Positions 45,103 to 56,389 of a DNA stretch of 64,000 nucleotides are shown in pieces. Within the stretch, counting starts at the first letter, position 1. Each line of letters starts with the position of its first letter. This stretch comes from Lithobates sylvaticus (taxonomy: Eukaryota; Chordata; Amphibia; Anura; Ranidae), in contig CM053029.1 of NCBI GenBank assembly GCA_028564925.1, positions 39,436,253 to 39,500,252 of the forward strand, in the 5' to 3' direction. The position numbers were made by a program, and so were the translations under genes. The notes beneath the pieces were generated by a model. That model saw only the letters and a program-made list of their open reading frames with translations, did not search any database and was not told where the DNA came from.

Positions 45103-45640
45103 ATGCAGTCTCACCAGTGCCCATCAATGCTGCCTCACTGTGCCCATAATTGCACCCACACTGTGCCCATCAATGCCACCACACTGTGCACCTCAATGCT
45201 GCCTCTCTGTGCCCCTCAATGCCGCCTCTCTGTGCCCATCAATGCCGCCTCACTGTGCCCATCAATGCCGCCTCTCTATGCCCATAATAGCAGCCTACCT
45301 GTGCCCATAATTGCAGCTTCCCTGTGCCAATAATTGCAGCTTCCCTGTGCCCATCAATGCCTTCTCACTGTGCCCATCAATGCCTTCTCACTGTGCCCAT
45401 CAATGCCTTCTCACTGTGCCCATAAATGCAGCCTCTCTGTGACCATAATTGCAGCCTCAATGTGCCCATCAATTCCGCCTCACTGTGCCCATTATCACAG
45501 CCTCTCTGTGCCCGTAATAGCAGCCTCTCTGTGCCCGTAATAGCAGCCTCTCTGTGCCCGTAATAGCAGCCTCTCTGTGCCCATAATAGCAGCCTCTCTG
45601 TGTCCATCAATGCAGCCTCTCTGTGACCATAATCATCACT
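45103..45640 (+). repeat. 23-bp minisatellite
   Basis: Unit TGTGCCCATCAATGCCGCCTCTC with variants (CATAATAGCAGCC) repeated about 23 times. Open frames across it are a by-product of the repeat. Confidence 0.9.
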
Positions 45641-46558
45641 AGCTAACTGATACAGTTGTAGGGGACCTGTCTACATGCTCAAGAGTATACTGCAGGCCAT
45701 TCTTTTTATAGTGTTGCTAATCTGCCCTTTTACTCCTTCCCCTGGCACTTTGCAGCCCCTTGCTTGCTAATGCACTCTTTTCCTACTGAGTTGAACTGAA
45801 ATTCCTACTGAACTTTACCAGAAAAGAGGTATTTATTTTATTTATTTATTTTTTATGTAAACAATATAAAATATATATATATATATATATATATTATTTT
45901 TTTTTTTGTTTCTCTCTAATAATTTTTCTGGGACTGTAGCAAGGTCCCTATAGTCCAGCAATTACTGTTCTCTTGGTGTTCTGAGTATGTATAAAGATGA
46001 CTCTTGACTGATCCTCTCCTTTCGTAATGTTTGGAGGCATGGGCATGAGCTGCAGTTTCACTTGTTTCTTACTGAACAGATTTTCTATACACAAGGAGAT
46101 TAAAATTCTTAAAAGATGATCTCTCAACTACACAATTTAAAGGTACCTCTATTTTGATTTTTCTGCAATCAATACAAATTTAACAAAAAATTTAATTATT
46201 AAACATACTAATAATATACCGTGTATATTTCATATTTCTGAGTCGCTATATCGTATATATTATATTTTACGATTTTGTGTTTTTTATTATACTTTATTTT
46301 CACAGTGTGATCCTTCCAGTAGCAAATTCCCTGTCCGCACTTATTCTTACCTACTGCGAAAATTTGGCTTTTGGGATGATACACCCCCTAATACATTTTT
46401 AGCAAACCTTGACAGCATGGGCAGACTGTAGAGTATACTGCAGTATGTGTGGTAAAGAATCACCCTTTTTATTAATGCAAATTATGCTAGACATTGACCT
46501 GTGTAAATACCATACTTTTTTCAACCAAAGTTTTTTCTATCTTTTTTTTTTTTTTCTT
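45641..46558. other. Unassigned sequence
   Basis: AT-rich with an (AT)n run at 45870-45893. No gene recognised. Confidence 0.4.
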
Positions 46559-47490
46559 AGTCCGCAGGGTTCAATATTGAAATGGCTCACCCTTTGCATC
46601 TATAACAGCTTTAACTCTTCTGGGAAGGCTGTCCACAAGGTTTAGGAGTGTGTCTATGGGAATGTTTGACCATTCTTCCAGAAGCGCATTTGTGAGGTCA
46701 GGCACTGATATTGGAGGAGAAGGACTGGCTTGCAGTCTCCACTCAAATTCATCCCAAAAGTGTTCTATCGGGTTGAGGTGCAGGCCAGTCAAGTTCCTCC
46801 ACTCCAAATTCACTCATCCATGTCTTTATGGACCTTGCTTTGTACACTGGCGCGCAATCATGTTGGGACAGGAAGGAGCCACCCCCCATGAAATTGTCCA
46901 AAATGTCTTAAGCCCCATACACACGGTCGGATTTTCGCACGGATTCTGTCCGATCGGACAATGTTGTTGAAAAATCAGACCGTGTGTATGCACCATCGGA
47001 CAGTGTACGTCGTATTGTCCGACGGACATAGTCCTATCTCCTGCTGGATAGATTTTCCGACAACACGGTCCGATCACACCAAATCCGATCGTGTGTATGG
47101 TAGTCCGACCGGACAAAGTGCTACGCATGCTCAGATCACATTACAAGACCAAAGCTATTGGCTACTAGCCTCTACGTAGTCCCGTCGTAGGCAACAAACG
47201 TCACCACGTTCAGAATGATCGGATTTTCCGACAACTTTGTCCGACCGTGTGTACGCAAAACCAACATCAGACAAAGTATGACGGACATGGTCTGACGGAC
47301 CTGGTCCTCGGATAATCCGCGCGTGTGTATGGGGCTTTAGTATGCTGACACCTTAAGAGTTCCTTTAACTGGAACTAAGGGGCCAAGCCCAACCCCTGAA
47401 AAACAACCCCACACCATAATCCTCCCTCCACCAAATAATTTGGACCAGTGCACAAAACAAGGTCCATAAAGACATGGATGAGCAAGGTCA
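46559..47490 (-). pseudogene. Tc1-like transposase fragment, truncated, with a nested MITE
   Basis: On the minus strand 46813-46571 encodes the C-terminal end of a Tc1 transposase (LNPIEHFWDEFEWRL, then DLTNALLEEWSNIP and SLPRRVKAVIDA). The NPIEHFWDE block is the region around the last catalytic acid of DDE transposases. Upstream transposase sequence resumes at 47345-47480 after the MITE (46911-47336). No terminal inverted repeats remain. Same family as 8841-10863. Confidence 0.85.
46911..47336. mobile_element. Harbinger-like MITE
   Basis: Ends AGCCCCATACACACGGTCGG and GCGCGTGTGTATGGGGCT, flanked by TTA (46908-46910 and 47337-47339). Its right half (CTCTACGTAGTCCCGTCG) matches 10150-10319, so 10065-10319 is an internally deleted relative. 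Confidence 0.85.
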
Positions 47491-47889
47491 TTTATTTATT
47501 AATTATTATTTTTTACCTATATTTTATTATTTAGTCATCTTATACCTTTTAGTTATTAGAAATTGTATTATTATTGACATTTATTTTTATTATTTAAAAA
47601 TAAATATTAACATCAGGTAATGCAAGGTCTGCTTTAATAAGATAAATTGTAGGACTACTTATGACCAGGCATATAAAAAGTTATTGAAATTAAACATTTA
47701 TAATTATTTAAGGCTTAGATGAGAAAGTGGACACGGCAAGCATCTACCCCTTTCAGGCTTCTCCAGCTCAACAGTCCTGCTACAAGGAGAATGAAGGAAA
47801 CTGGAAGTTTTGTTTCAAAGGTTCACATAAGACCACCATGACATGTTTCATGCATGAAGTGCTAACTAAAAAGACTGCTAAGTATTATA
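47491..47889. other. Unassigned AT-rich sequence
   Basis: No gene or repeat ends recognised. Confidence 0.35.
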
Positions 47890-47950
47890 CATTGCTCATA
47901 AAAAAAAAATAAAGAGAAAAAATTAAAGGAACACTTTTTAATCAGAGTAT

Positions 47951-48365
47951 GGGCTCTTTCACACTGACGGACCGTATGTCCGTTTGTATGTCCGTTTTTC
48001 ATCCTTCCATTTTAGGATGAAAAACGGACATACATGTATCCCTATGGGATAGCGGGTGTCAGCGGATGAGCATCCGCTGACACCCGCTCTCGTCCGTGCT
48101 CGCTATGCTCCGTTTCTGCAGACGGAGGAAAACCCCATTTTTTCATCCGTCTGCAGAGCGGATCGGATGACGACGGACTCTACGGTCCATCGTCACCCGA
48201 TCTCCCATAGGGGAGAGCAGCGCTCTGACAGGTCCGTCCCTGCACTGAGTGCAGAGACGGACCTGTCATCTTCCTGCTCAGTGGAGATCGCTCCGGCGAT
48301 CCCCACTGAGCAAGCGGCTATCCACGGGGCGGATCTGCACTGATCCGCCCCCTGTGAAAGAGCCC
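47951..48365. mobile_element. Hairpin-array element nested in Tc1
   Basis: Inverted ends GGGCTCTTTCACA and TGTGAAAGAGCCC, flanked by TAT. Inside are six consecutive hairpins: a 19-bp stem (47987-48032), an 18-bp stem (48051-48088), 12 bp (48115-48157), 10+6 bp (48229-48265), 9+5 bp (48275-48311) and 10 bp (48326-48351). Confidence 0.78.
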
Positions 48366-48466
48366 TATAGCATCAAGTCAATTAAACTCCTGGTATAGAG
48401 GTTGCACAGGCAGTCAAACTCCTCCAGGATGGCACATTAATACGTGCCATTGCCAGAAGGTTTGCT

Positions 48467-49400
48467 GTGTCTCCCAGCACAGTCTCAAAAGCATGGAGGA
48501 GATTCCATGAGACAGGCAGTTACTCTAGGACAGCCGGGCGGGGCCGTAGAAGGTCCTTAACTCATCAGCAGGACCAGTATCTGCTCATTTGTGCCAGGAG
48601 GAACACAATGATCACTGACAGAGCCCTACAAAATGAACTCCAGCAGGCCACTGGGGTGAATGTCTCTGACCAAACAATCAGAAACAGACTTCATGAGGGT
48701 GGCCTGAGGGCCCGACGTCTTCTAGTGCGCCCTGTGCTCACTGCCTGGCAACGTGAAGCTTGATTGGCATTTGCCATTGAATGCCTGAATTGGCAGGTCC
48801 ACCACTGGACCCCTGTGTTTTTCACAGATGATAGTAGGTTCACCCTGAGCACATGTGACAGCGGTGAAAGGGTCTGGAGAAGCTGTGGAGTCTGTAACAT
48901 TGTTCAGAATGACGGGTTTGGTGGTGGGTCAGTGATGGTCTGGGGAGGCATATCCATGGAGGGATACACAGACCTCTACAGGCTAGGCAATGGCACCCTA
49001 ACTTCTATTGGGTATCGGGATGGATTCCTTGGACCCATTGTCAGACCCTATGCTGGTGCAGTGGGTCCTGGGTTCCTCCTGGTGCACGACAATGCCGGGC
49101 CTCATGTGGCAAAAGTATGCAACCGGTTCCTGGAGGATTAAGGAATTGAAACCAGTAAATGGTCCCTACTCTCGCCTGACTAAAATCGAATAGAACACCT
49201 CTGGGACATTATGTTTCAGTCCATCCGACACCACCAGGTTTCACTTCAGTCTATTCAGGTGCTCAGTAATGCCCTGGTCCAGATCTGAGAGGAAATACCC
49301 CAGGACACCATCCATCATTTCATGAGGAGCATGCCCCGATGTTGTCAGGCATGCATACAAGCACGTGGGGGCTATACAAACTACTGTGTGCCATTTTGAG
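48467..49400 (+). pseudogene. Tc1-like transposase, inactivated
   Basis: Begins near the helix-turn-helix (SPSTVSKAWRRFHETGSYSR; then AGRGRRRSLT). The DDE domain shows FFTDDSRFTL (first Asp) and LLVHDNAGPH (second Asp). The C-terminal EHLWDI block survives further on. An in-frame TGA at 48761-48763 splits the long frame into 98 and 125 codons, and further stops follow after 49141. The frame is otherwise well kept, so decay is moderate. The first residues before 48467 are also readable (GTLIRAIARRF), so the true start lies upstream. Confidence 0.88.
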
Positions 49401-49577
49401 TTGCTGCAATACAATTTCAGCAAAATGGACTAGCCTGCTGCATCATTTTTTTTCACTTTGATTTTCGGAGTGTCTTTAAATTCAGCCATCTGTAGGTTGA
49501 TCATTTCGATCAAACGATGTGGCATCCTTTTGTTCCTAACACATTACTCAGTCCATATCAATATTGATATCCAACAT

Positions 49578-50102
49578 TGTAAGGTTGTCTGTTTCAGCCC
49601 CTCTTTCCCTTTGCTCGAGCTGGACTCTGGTGGTCAATGGAAAAACTCGCTGACCGGTCGGGTAATCATAGACACCATACACAGTGTGTGGATGATCAAG
49701 AATACAATTTGTTTATTCCCCTTTCACAGAATATATGTGGTAACAAAGAAAGGCGTTGTAGGGAATGTCCCATGAACATCCAATCACATTCAAGCATTTA
49801 TGTTATACAATTAATACTGATCTTGCAGAATATTCATAGTATTTCTGCCCAGAGACAGACTCATCATCACAATTTGTCACATCGTCACAATTCAAATTTT
49901 TAACCTTATCACATAACCTTATCACATTGGCTGCAGTGGTCAATATTCTGTAGCAAGCAATATATTTCTGACATGCTATCGCTAAAAAGGCGTATCCTGT
50001 CTCACACCTCTCTCAGAAAAACTCTTACAAAGTTATAATTTTAAAGGGTAACTCTACATTCCCTTGCAATAACCTTAAAGAGTGATTCCACATTTCCTTA
50101 CA
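49578..50102. mobile_element. Solo LTR of an LTR retroelement (fossil)
   Basis: A 525-bp segment begins TGTAAGG and ends CCTTACA, flanked by a perfect 5-bp duplication AACAT (49573-49577 and 50103-50107), in the right end of the Tc1 element. No internal coding region is present, consistent with LTR-LTR recombination. The family (Gypsy-like or endogenous retrovirus) cannot be decided. It is younger than the Tc1 copy that contains it. Confidence 0.75.
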
Positions 50103-50387
50103 AACATATTTTTCCCCACTGAGATCTGATGTGTTTTAAAAGTGTTCCTTTAATTTTTTTTTGGGCAGTGTATGTACAAAATGCAGCAAGGTGGTCCTAT
50201 CATTGTATTGATACCTTGGAAAAAACCTCCCAGTTTCCTCTGTTCTATATGTCAACTCTTCACCCCTTTACCTTTGAAATTAAGAGTTTGGATGTATAAA
50301 ATGCATTTTCAGAATGTTTTAATGTATTTGTACCATGTTTATGACTTTTTTTTTTCATTACTTCAGTGTAATTTATGGAACAAAACA

Positions 50388-51308
50388 ATGAGTGCAGAAT
50401 TTCTTCTCTTGGGATACCAGAACCTCGGTGCCTTTAAAAACCTCATATTTTGTTTAATTCTTGGGATTTTTTTGATGACTGTGGCTGGAAACTTCCTGAT
50501 TATTGGGGTGGTCTCAATAAGTCCTCAACTCCAGTCTCCAATGTACTTCTTTCTTGGCCATCTTGCTACAACTGACATATTGGTTTCAACCTGTATTGTA
50601 CCATCTCTGCTCGATGTCTTAAAAAAGGATGGATCCAATATTTCCTTAGGTCCTTGCATCTTTCAACTTTTCCTCTTTTGTGTTTCTGAGACAGTTGAGT
50701 GTTTCATACTCACAGTGATGTCCTACGATCGTTACGTGGCAATCTGCTGCCCTTTGCGTTATAGATCCATTATGAACAATAGACTTCAGCATCATCTTGT
50801 CTTCTGGTCTTGGTTTTTAGGAACCATGTCCTCCATAAATTTAGCGGCCCAAATCTACATGCTGTGCTACTGTAAAGCCAACATCATTGACCACTTCTTC
50901 TGTGATACAGTTGTTCTTCTGGAACTCTCCTGTTCAAACACTTTTGCTGTAAAAGTACAAGATTTAATAGTATCAGTGACAGTCACACTTCTCCCGTTTG
51001 CATTCATATTTTTAACCTATGTCTGTATATTTGTCACCATCATTCATAGTCCAACCCCAACAGGGAGACAGAAAGCTTTCTCTACTTGCACATCCCACCT
51101 CCTTGTTGTCTCTGCCTTTTATGGTTCTCTCTTTTCTGTATATGGGTCACCATCTAGTGGTTACTCTGCCAACCTTAATAAAAGCCTGTCCTTAATTTTT
51201 ACTTTAATTACCCCCCTTTTTAACCCTGTTGTCTATAGCCTACGGAGCCAGGAGATAAGGTGTGCCTTTGGGAAACAAATAAGAAAGTTTCAAGCTTACA
51301 GAGACTAA
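50388..51308 (+). CDS. Olfactory receptor, intact coding exon
   Basis: From ATG 50388 the product has 306 residues with OR hallmarks in order: EFLLLGYQNL, GN in TM1 (VAGNFLIIG), PMYFFLGHLATTDI, VMSYDRYVAICCPLRY at TM3, KAFSTCTSHLLVVSAFYGS at TM6 and PLFNPVVYSLRS in TM7. It would detect odorants in olfactory neurons. The start is uncertain: the frame stays open upstream to an ATG at 50172 and reads WNKT just before 50388, an N-glycosylation sequon at the usual OR position. A good splice acceptor (TTTTTTTTTCATTACTTCAG) ends at 50366, so a start codon in an upstream exon is possible. The ATG at 50375 is out of frame. The C-tail is short and ends where a MITE begins. Confidence 0.92.
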   Translation: MSAEFLLLGYQNLGAFKNLIFCLILGIFLMTVAGNFLIIGVVSISPQLQSPMYFFLGHLATTDILVSTCIVPSLLDVLKKDGSNISLGPCIFQLFLFCVSETVECFILTVMSYDRYVAICCPLRYRSIMNNRLQHHLVFWSWFLGTMSSINLAAQIYMLCYCKANIIDHFFCDTVVLLELSCSNTFAVKVQDLIVSVTVTLLPFAFIFLTYVCIFVTIIHSPTPTGRQKAFSTCTSHLLVVSAFYGSLFSVYGSPSSGYSANLNKSLSLIFTLITPLFNPVVYSLRSQEIRCAFGKQIRKFQAYRD

Positions 51309-51603
51309 GGCTAGCCATAGACAGATCACATTTCTTTCTACAACCATGGACAATGTTGACTGGGGAACCCCCTCCTGTGGAGCCAATTTTGTTCTCCCAG
51401 CAGGAAGTTGGGAGAAACTGTCCCCTCTGGGAGAATACAGTGATTATTCCTAGCAGCTATTACAGCTGCTTGCAATAATCACATGTAAAATTTGGCAGGC
51501 TGGTTGTACCCAAATTCATCGCCCGTACATTCAGCCTGCCTATACATGGTTCGAATCTCCTGTTGAACCGGCCGAGCTTTGAACCGTCTATGGCCAGCTT
51601 TAG
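51306..51603. mobile_element. MITE abutting the OR stop codon
   Basis: Inverted ends TAAGGCTAGCCATAGAC and GTCTATGGCCAGCTTTA. The first three bases, TAA, are also the OR stop codon. TAA/TTA borders suggest a Harbinger-like element, but the duplication is not exact. Confidence 0.7.
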
Positions 51604-51689
51604 TTATATATAATTAAAATATATAATTAAACTTAAAATAACCATATTATGTATTTTTGATCTGCAGAAACACATGTCCTGCAAAAGAA

Positions 51690-52868
51690 GGGGTTAAATC
51701 CTGCCGCCTTTCCCTCCAGAATTTGACCCTTCCTAACTAATGACACCACAAAGCAACTCATTCACTCCTTAAATCTTTCCCGCCTTGACTACTGCAACTC
51801 TCTCCTTGATGGCCTACCCTTAAAGAGGAAGTAAAGCCGATTTAAAAAAATAAAAATAAAAAACGGAACCTGCAAGGCAAAGGCATAATGAGCTAGTATG
51901 CATAGCATACTAGCTCATTATGAATAACTTACCTGAGAACGAAGCCCCCGAAGCGACCCTCGTCCACGACCTCCGCCGTCGCCATCAAACCCGGAGTGAC
52001 ATCCGGGTCTCGCCCCTCCAGCGCTGTGCATGAGAGCGGCATATCGCTGTCATCTCGGCATGCTCAGTGCGCCTGCGCGCCGCTATCTGCGGTGCATGCG
52101 CCGTAGATAGCGGTGCCTTTTCTTTTCTAAATATCTCCTAAACCATGTAGGTTTAGGAGATATTTATTGGACCTCCAGGTAAGCCTTAATCTAGGCTTAC
52201 CTGTAGGTCAAAAGGGTTTGTAAGGGTTTACAACCACTTTAAGCAGGCTATCCCCCCTTCAGTCTATTATGAATGCTGCTGCTAGACTAATAAACCTCAC
52301 TAATCGATCCGTGACTTCCGCCCCTCTCTGCCAATCCCTTCACTGGCTTCCCCTACCCCACGTGTAAAATTCAAAATGCTAACCATAACATACAAAGCCA
52401 TCCACAACATCGCCCTTCATCTACATCACCAACCTCATCTGCAGATATAACCCAAATTGTCCCCTCCGCTCCTCCCAGGACCTCCTGCTCTCTAGCTCCC
52501 TTGTTACCTCCTCCCATGCTCGCCTTCAGGACTTCTCCAGAGCCTCTCCCATTCTCTGGAACTCCCTGCCCCATTATGTCTGATTAGCCCCTACCCTGTC
52601 CACCTTTAAGAGATCCCTGAAAACAAATTTATTCAGGGAAGCCTATACCACCTAACAACAACTGTCCCCGAGCCACCACCCATCAAATCATTCTCTGCAG
52701 CTATTACCTTTTGTACCACCAACCCCTCCCTTTAGAATGTAAGCTCTAAGAGCAGGGCCCTTTTGTACCTTTTGTATTGTACTGTAATTGTGTTGTCCCC
52801 CCAATACACTGTAAAGCGATGCGTAAACTGTTGGCGATATATAAATCGTGTATAATAATAATAATATA
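51690..52868 (+). mobile_element. L2-clade LINE 3' part with a nested TTAA element
   Basis: Plus-strand pieces encode the L2 tail ([14 protein letters not shown] near 51780, AARLINLTNRSVTSAPLC near 52280, SRASPILWNSLP near 52550), followed by the 3' UTR (GAATGTAAGCTCTAAGAGCA) and a TAATAATAATA tail. Stops and frameshifts are present. It is interrupted at 51824-52238. Same family as 19805-21098. Confidence 0.85.
51824..52238. mobile_element. TTAA-target MITE nested in L2
   Basis: Flanked by TTAA (51820-51823 and 52239-52242), ends AGAGGAAGTAAAGCC and GTTTACAACCACT. The flanks join into an uninterrupted L2 sequence when it is removed. Confidence 0.75.
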
Positions 52869-53533
52869 TTCATCTTTATTACTGCTCATGCCACTGATCA
52901 TTGCTCTGCTTCCAAAAGTCTGCTAGTAAACTGACTGAAGATTGGCCACACATAAAAAAGTAGTAAGAAATAAGTGACATTTTAAAATCTCCAAAAGTGC
53001 AGCGCTAAAGGAAAAATAAACCAAATAAATTCATAAGCACATAGTCACAAATAAACATGGAAAACAAAATAAATTGTACATATACATAAAAAGTGAATGC
53101 AAACTCACAAAACATGCTAAAGTGCAATAAAAAAAAAGCAATCTCTGTGTAACTCTGATCATAAATAAAGCGAACATCCAACAAATCATAACTATAGCAA
53201 TTGGTGATCTGATCAATATTAGTAAAAAGTCTGCCAATGTGCCATGGAGACACGATACAGACACACACACACCCCTTACGGGAAATCCATGACACTCTAT
53301 TTTTTGAGTAGCCATATGTGCTTGTGGGATCAAAGCCTTTAATAGCAAAAGACAGGAACAACTCCAAACTCCAACCACTCCTTGGTGCCATACATAGAAA
53401 TAAATAAATAATAATAAAAGGCAATTTCCTCTGCACTCAATGCTGACAGGAAACAAATTGTTCATAGAGTACCAGTAGATGATGCCAACAGGTACCATCT
53501 TGCGGCAGATGATTATAATCCCTAGGGCCAATT
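52869..53533. other. Unassigned repeat-like sequence
   Basis: Starts with AAAGTGCAGCGCTAAAGGAAA near 52996, a string that resembles AGCGCTGC blocks in the 15661-16314 fold-back. No gene recognised. Confidence 0.35.
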
Positions 53534-53541
53534 ACCACCAT

Positions 53542-54388
53542 TAGGGATGAGCCCCACACATTCCCGGGTTCGGTTTGCACCAGAACCTGCAAAGGGACCG
53601 AAAATTTGTGCGAAAATTAGAAACCCTATTAAATACAATGGACGCGAACGTTCAAAATCTAAAGTGCTAATTATAAAGGCCAATATGCATGTGATTGTCC
53701 TAAAAAAGTTTTGGGGACCCGGTCCTGCCCCAGGGAACATGTATCAATGCAAAAAGAAGTTTTAAAAACTGACATTTTTTCTGGAGCAGTCATTTTAATG
53801 ATGCATAAAGTGAAAAAAAAATGAAATTTTCCTTTAAATATGGTACCTGGGGGGTGTCTAAAGTATGCCTGCGAAGTGGCATGTGTTTCCCGTGTTTAGA
53901 ACTGTCCCTGCACAAAATGACATTTGTAAAGGAAAAAAAGAAGCCATTTAAAACTGCTTGTGTCTTTAATGTCATGTCTTGTCCAGGCAATATGAATGAA
54001 AATCTTTGAGAAAAATGGCATGGCTACCCCATCACCCCCCTCACCCCAGCCTATTACCAGCCCCTTTGGGTCTTGTATGGGCGGCCTTATATAGTGTGGG
54101 GCGTGTACTAAACCCCCTGAGCTATAATTGGCCACAGGCATCCTGCCTGTGGCCAATTATTGCTCTCCTCGCTGCTGGTGCTATGATTGGCCAAGCATGC
54201 GGGGTCAAAGTGCATGCTTGGCCAATCATCAGCCAGCAATGCACTGCGACTGGCGCAGTGCATTGTGGGCCGTTCGTATCACACAAATTTGATGCGAACG
54301 GCCCGCAGGGTTCTGGACTCGACGAATGGACGAACACCCGATGTTCGATTCGAACATGGGTTCAAATTGAACACCGGGCTCATCCCTA
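53542..54388. mobile_element. hAT-type non-autonomous element
   Basis: Perfect 8-bp duplications ACCACCAT (53534-53541 and 54389-54396) flank inverted ends TAGGGATGAGCC and GGCTCATCCCTA. The interior has no transposase. Two inverted segments near 54124-54160 and 54187-54290 (CTGTGGCCAATTAT, GGCCAATCAT) give it local fold-back character. It is related to 22557-23900. Confidence 0.9.
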
Positions 54389-54780
54389 ACCACCATATTG
54401 GGGTCAAATAGCAAATATATTAAAAAGTGAACTTTTAAATGCCTCCTAAACACCCTAACGTAGCTAAAATAACTAATTACTTTCTCAAAATGTATAAATT
54501 ACAGAGCAAAGCATTAAGTGAAGGAGGAATTCCCTCCAAACTTGTGGTGTACACTCTCATCGTGTAGGTATATGTAGAGGTATCTCCGAAGGAGCTGCTT
54601 GAATAATTTTGCCCTGGTCTCCCACTGATTACTCCACAGCCAGTTACAGGGTATTTTCACACAGCCAGGTGCACACACTCTTCTTCTTGTTGTCTCCAAT
54701 ATCCAGTCTAGGGGATGTGTTTTTATGTTTTATTTGGAACTTGGATAGGACAAGGGAATTAGTAGGATACTCCAAATTAA

Positions 54781-55361
54781 AGCGAAGGTCCACCCTAAAA
54801 AAAAAAAAAAAAACTCCATAAAAATGCTCCTAAATACCTGAAAAAAAGATTGTCCTAATCTGCCACTTACTACTCCGCGGTGATCTTCATTCTTCTCCTC
54901 CTTCAGGGGAATGGGGCGCACTGTGTTCTGGGAACTGTGTGTGTCCTAGAACACAGCCAGCATGCGCAGTAGGAAATGGGCAGTGAAGCCGCAAGGCTCC
55001 ACTGCCTGTTTCCCTTAGGGAAAAAAAGATTGTCCTAATCTGCCACTTACTACTCCGCGGTGATCTTCATTCTTCTCCTCCTTCAGGGGAATGGGGCGCA
55101 CTGTGTTCTGGGAACTGTGTGTGTCCTAGAACACAGCCAGCATGCGCAGTAGGAAATGGGCAGTGAAGCCGCAAGGCTCCCACTGCCTGTTTCCCTTAGT
55201 TCGAATGGCGGCGCCGGGACCCGATCCGATGGATGGATCGACCTCGGGTGGCCGACATTGTGGACACCCTGGACAGGTAAGTGTGCTTATTGAAAGTCAG
55301 CAGCTATAGTGTTTGTAGCTGCTGACTTTTAAAAAAAAATGTTTTCAGCTGGACCTCCGCT
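54781..55361. mobile_element. TTAA-target MITE with an internal 180-bp tandem duplication
   Basis: TTAA on both sides (54777-54780 and 55362-55365), ends AGCGAAGGTCCACC and GGACCTCCGCT. A GTCAGCAGCTA/TAGCTGCTGAC pair (55294-55329) is shared with 44113-44510. Segments 54841-55020 and 55021-55200 are virtually identical. Confidence 0.82.
54841..55200 (+). repeat. Recent 180-bp tandem duplication
   Basis: Two adjacent 180-bp copies start AAAAAAAGATTGTCCTAATC. By eye they differ by a single extra C in the second copy and the last base. Confidence 0.95.
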
Positions 55362-55365
55362 TTAA

Positions 55366-56389
55366 CTATTTACAGAGAGGACAATTTCTTTACCAACTAT
55401 AGTAGACTTTCAGTAGCACTATGCAGCAGGTTGTATATGGTGTATTTGAGTATTTGCCAGACTTTGCTTCTTCAAGACACTAGCAAGTGTCCCCTTTAGC
55501 TCACACGCCCAGTATGCTGACTTCTAGGACCAAGAGGGGGATTCTAGCAACATTCAGTCTCAGGGATCCCTTTGGGGGGTCTATACTCACACAATGTCCA
55601 GGGACAGCTGGTAGCATCCTTTCAACTTTCAAGCGACACTCCAGTGATACCAAACAGGATCTGTGGACATCCTCCATTCAGTCAGCTTGCAAGAGAACCA
55701 TGGGTTGTAGTTTCAGTATCTCTGGCCCTCAGGTCTCCCACCTGAGGCTGCATGGCAGCCTCCTACCCATCTGAACATCTCTCCTCAGAGGTGGGCTGGA
55801 CCTCGAACCCCAAGCCCATGTGCTTTTCAGATATAAATACAGGTACCCAGCATTCCTTGGTGCACTTCTAATTGGCCAGGGCTATATGGACATCCATGCT
55901 CTCATCTGCCAGGTTTTTACCTAGGGTTGCAACTTTTTCTTCAAGCCAAACACAGAACACTTTAGCCACGCACAGCAAAATTTTATTTTTAAGGGGCGAC
56001 GCTTGGTGTAAAAGGGAACTCTAGTGTAAGAGGGTTTCTGCTCACCAAACCAGCACCACCAAAATCAAACATTCATCAACAAATAAACCTTTTATTATAT
56101 TTGAGTTATATCACCAACACTTCCCGTGTACAATAGAAATCAAACTTAATTCACTTTAACATCTCCTTCCTAAATACTCCTAGGAACTTCCATTACCCGG
56201 GCACATATAGCGATTATAAGATACAACACCTCAGTGATATATTATATTAGAGGTACATTATATAAAGTATATTACATTATTTTAATTATACATTGGTATA
56301 GCAATACAATTAAATCAATGATAAAGCAATGATAAATCAATTTTTTTCTTTTACTAGTAAATCTCTGGATCATTTATTTACTGACACCA
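55366..56389. other. Unassigned sequence
   Basis: No gene, target duplications or tandem array recognised. Confidence 0.35.

Larger units (their letters stand above)
47890..50170 (+). mobile_element. Near full-length Tc1-like transposon with two nested insertions
   Basis: Inverted ends CATTGCTCATAAAAA (47890) and GGGCAGTG (ending 50170), both with AATTAAAGGAACACTTTT, flanked by TA. The transposase reading frame runs through 48467-49400. A hairpin-array element (47951-48365) lies in the left end and a solo LTR (49578-50102) in the right end. The element ends about 220 bp upstream of the OR gene at 50388. Confidence 0.9.

Noticed and set aside
45103-45610. Frames of 68-77 codons with CAH/HCAH-like repeats
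   Set aside because: They are a 23-bp minisatellite; apparent Cys/His spacing is a by-product and not zinc fingers.
52371-52574. Gly-rich minus-strand frame
   Set aside because: It is antisense to an L2 LINE.
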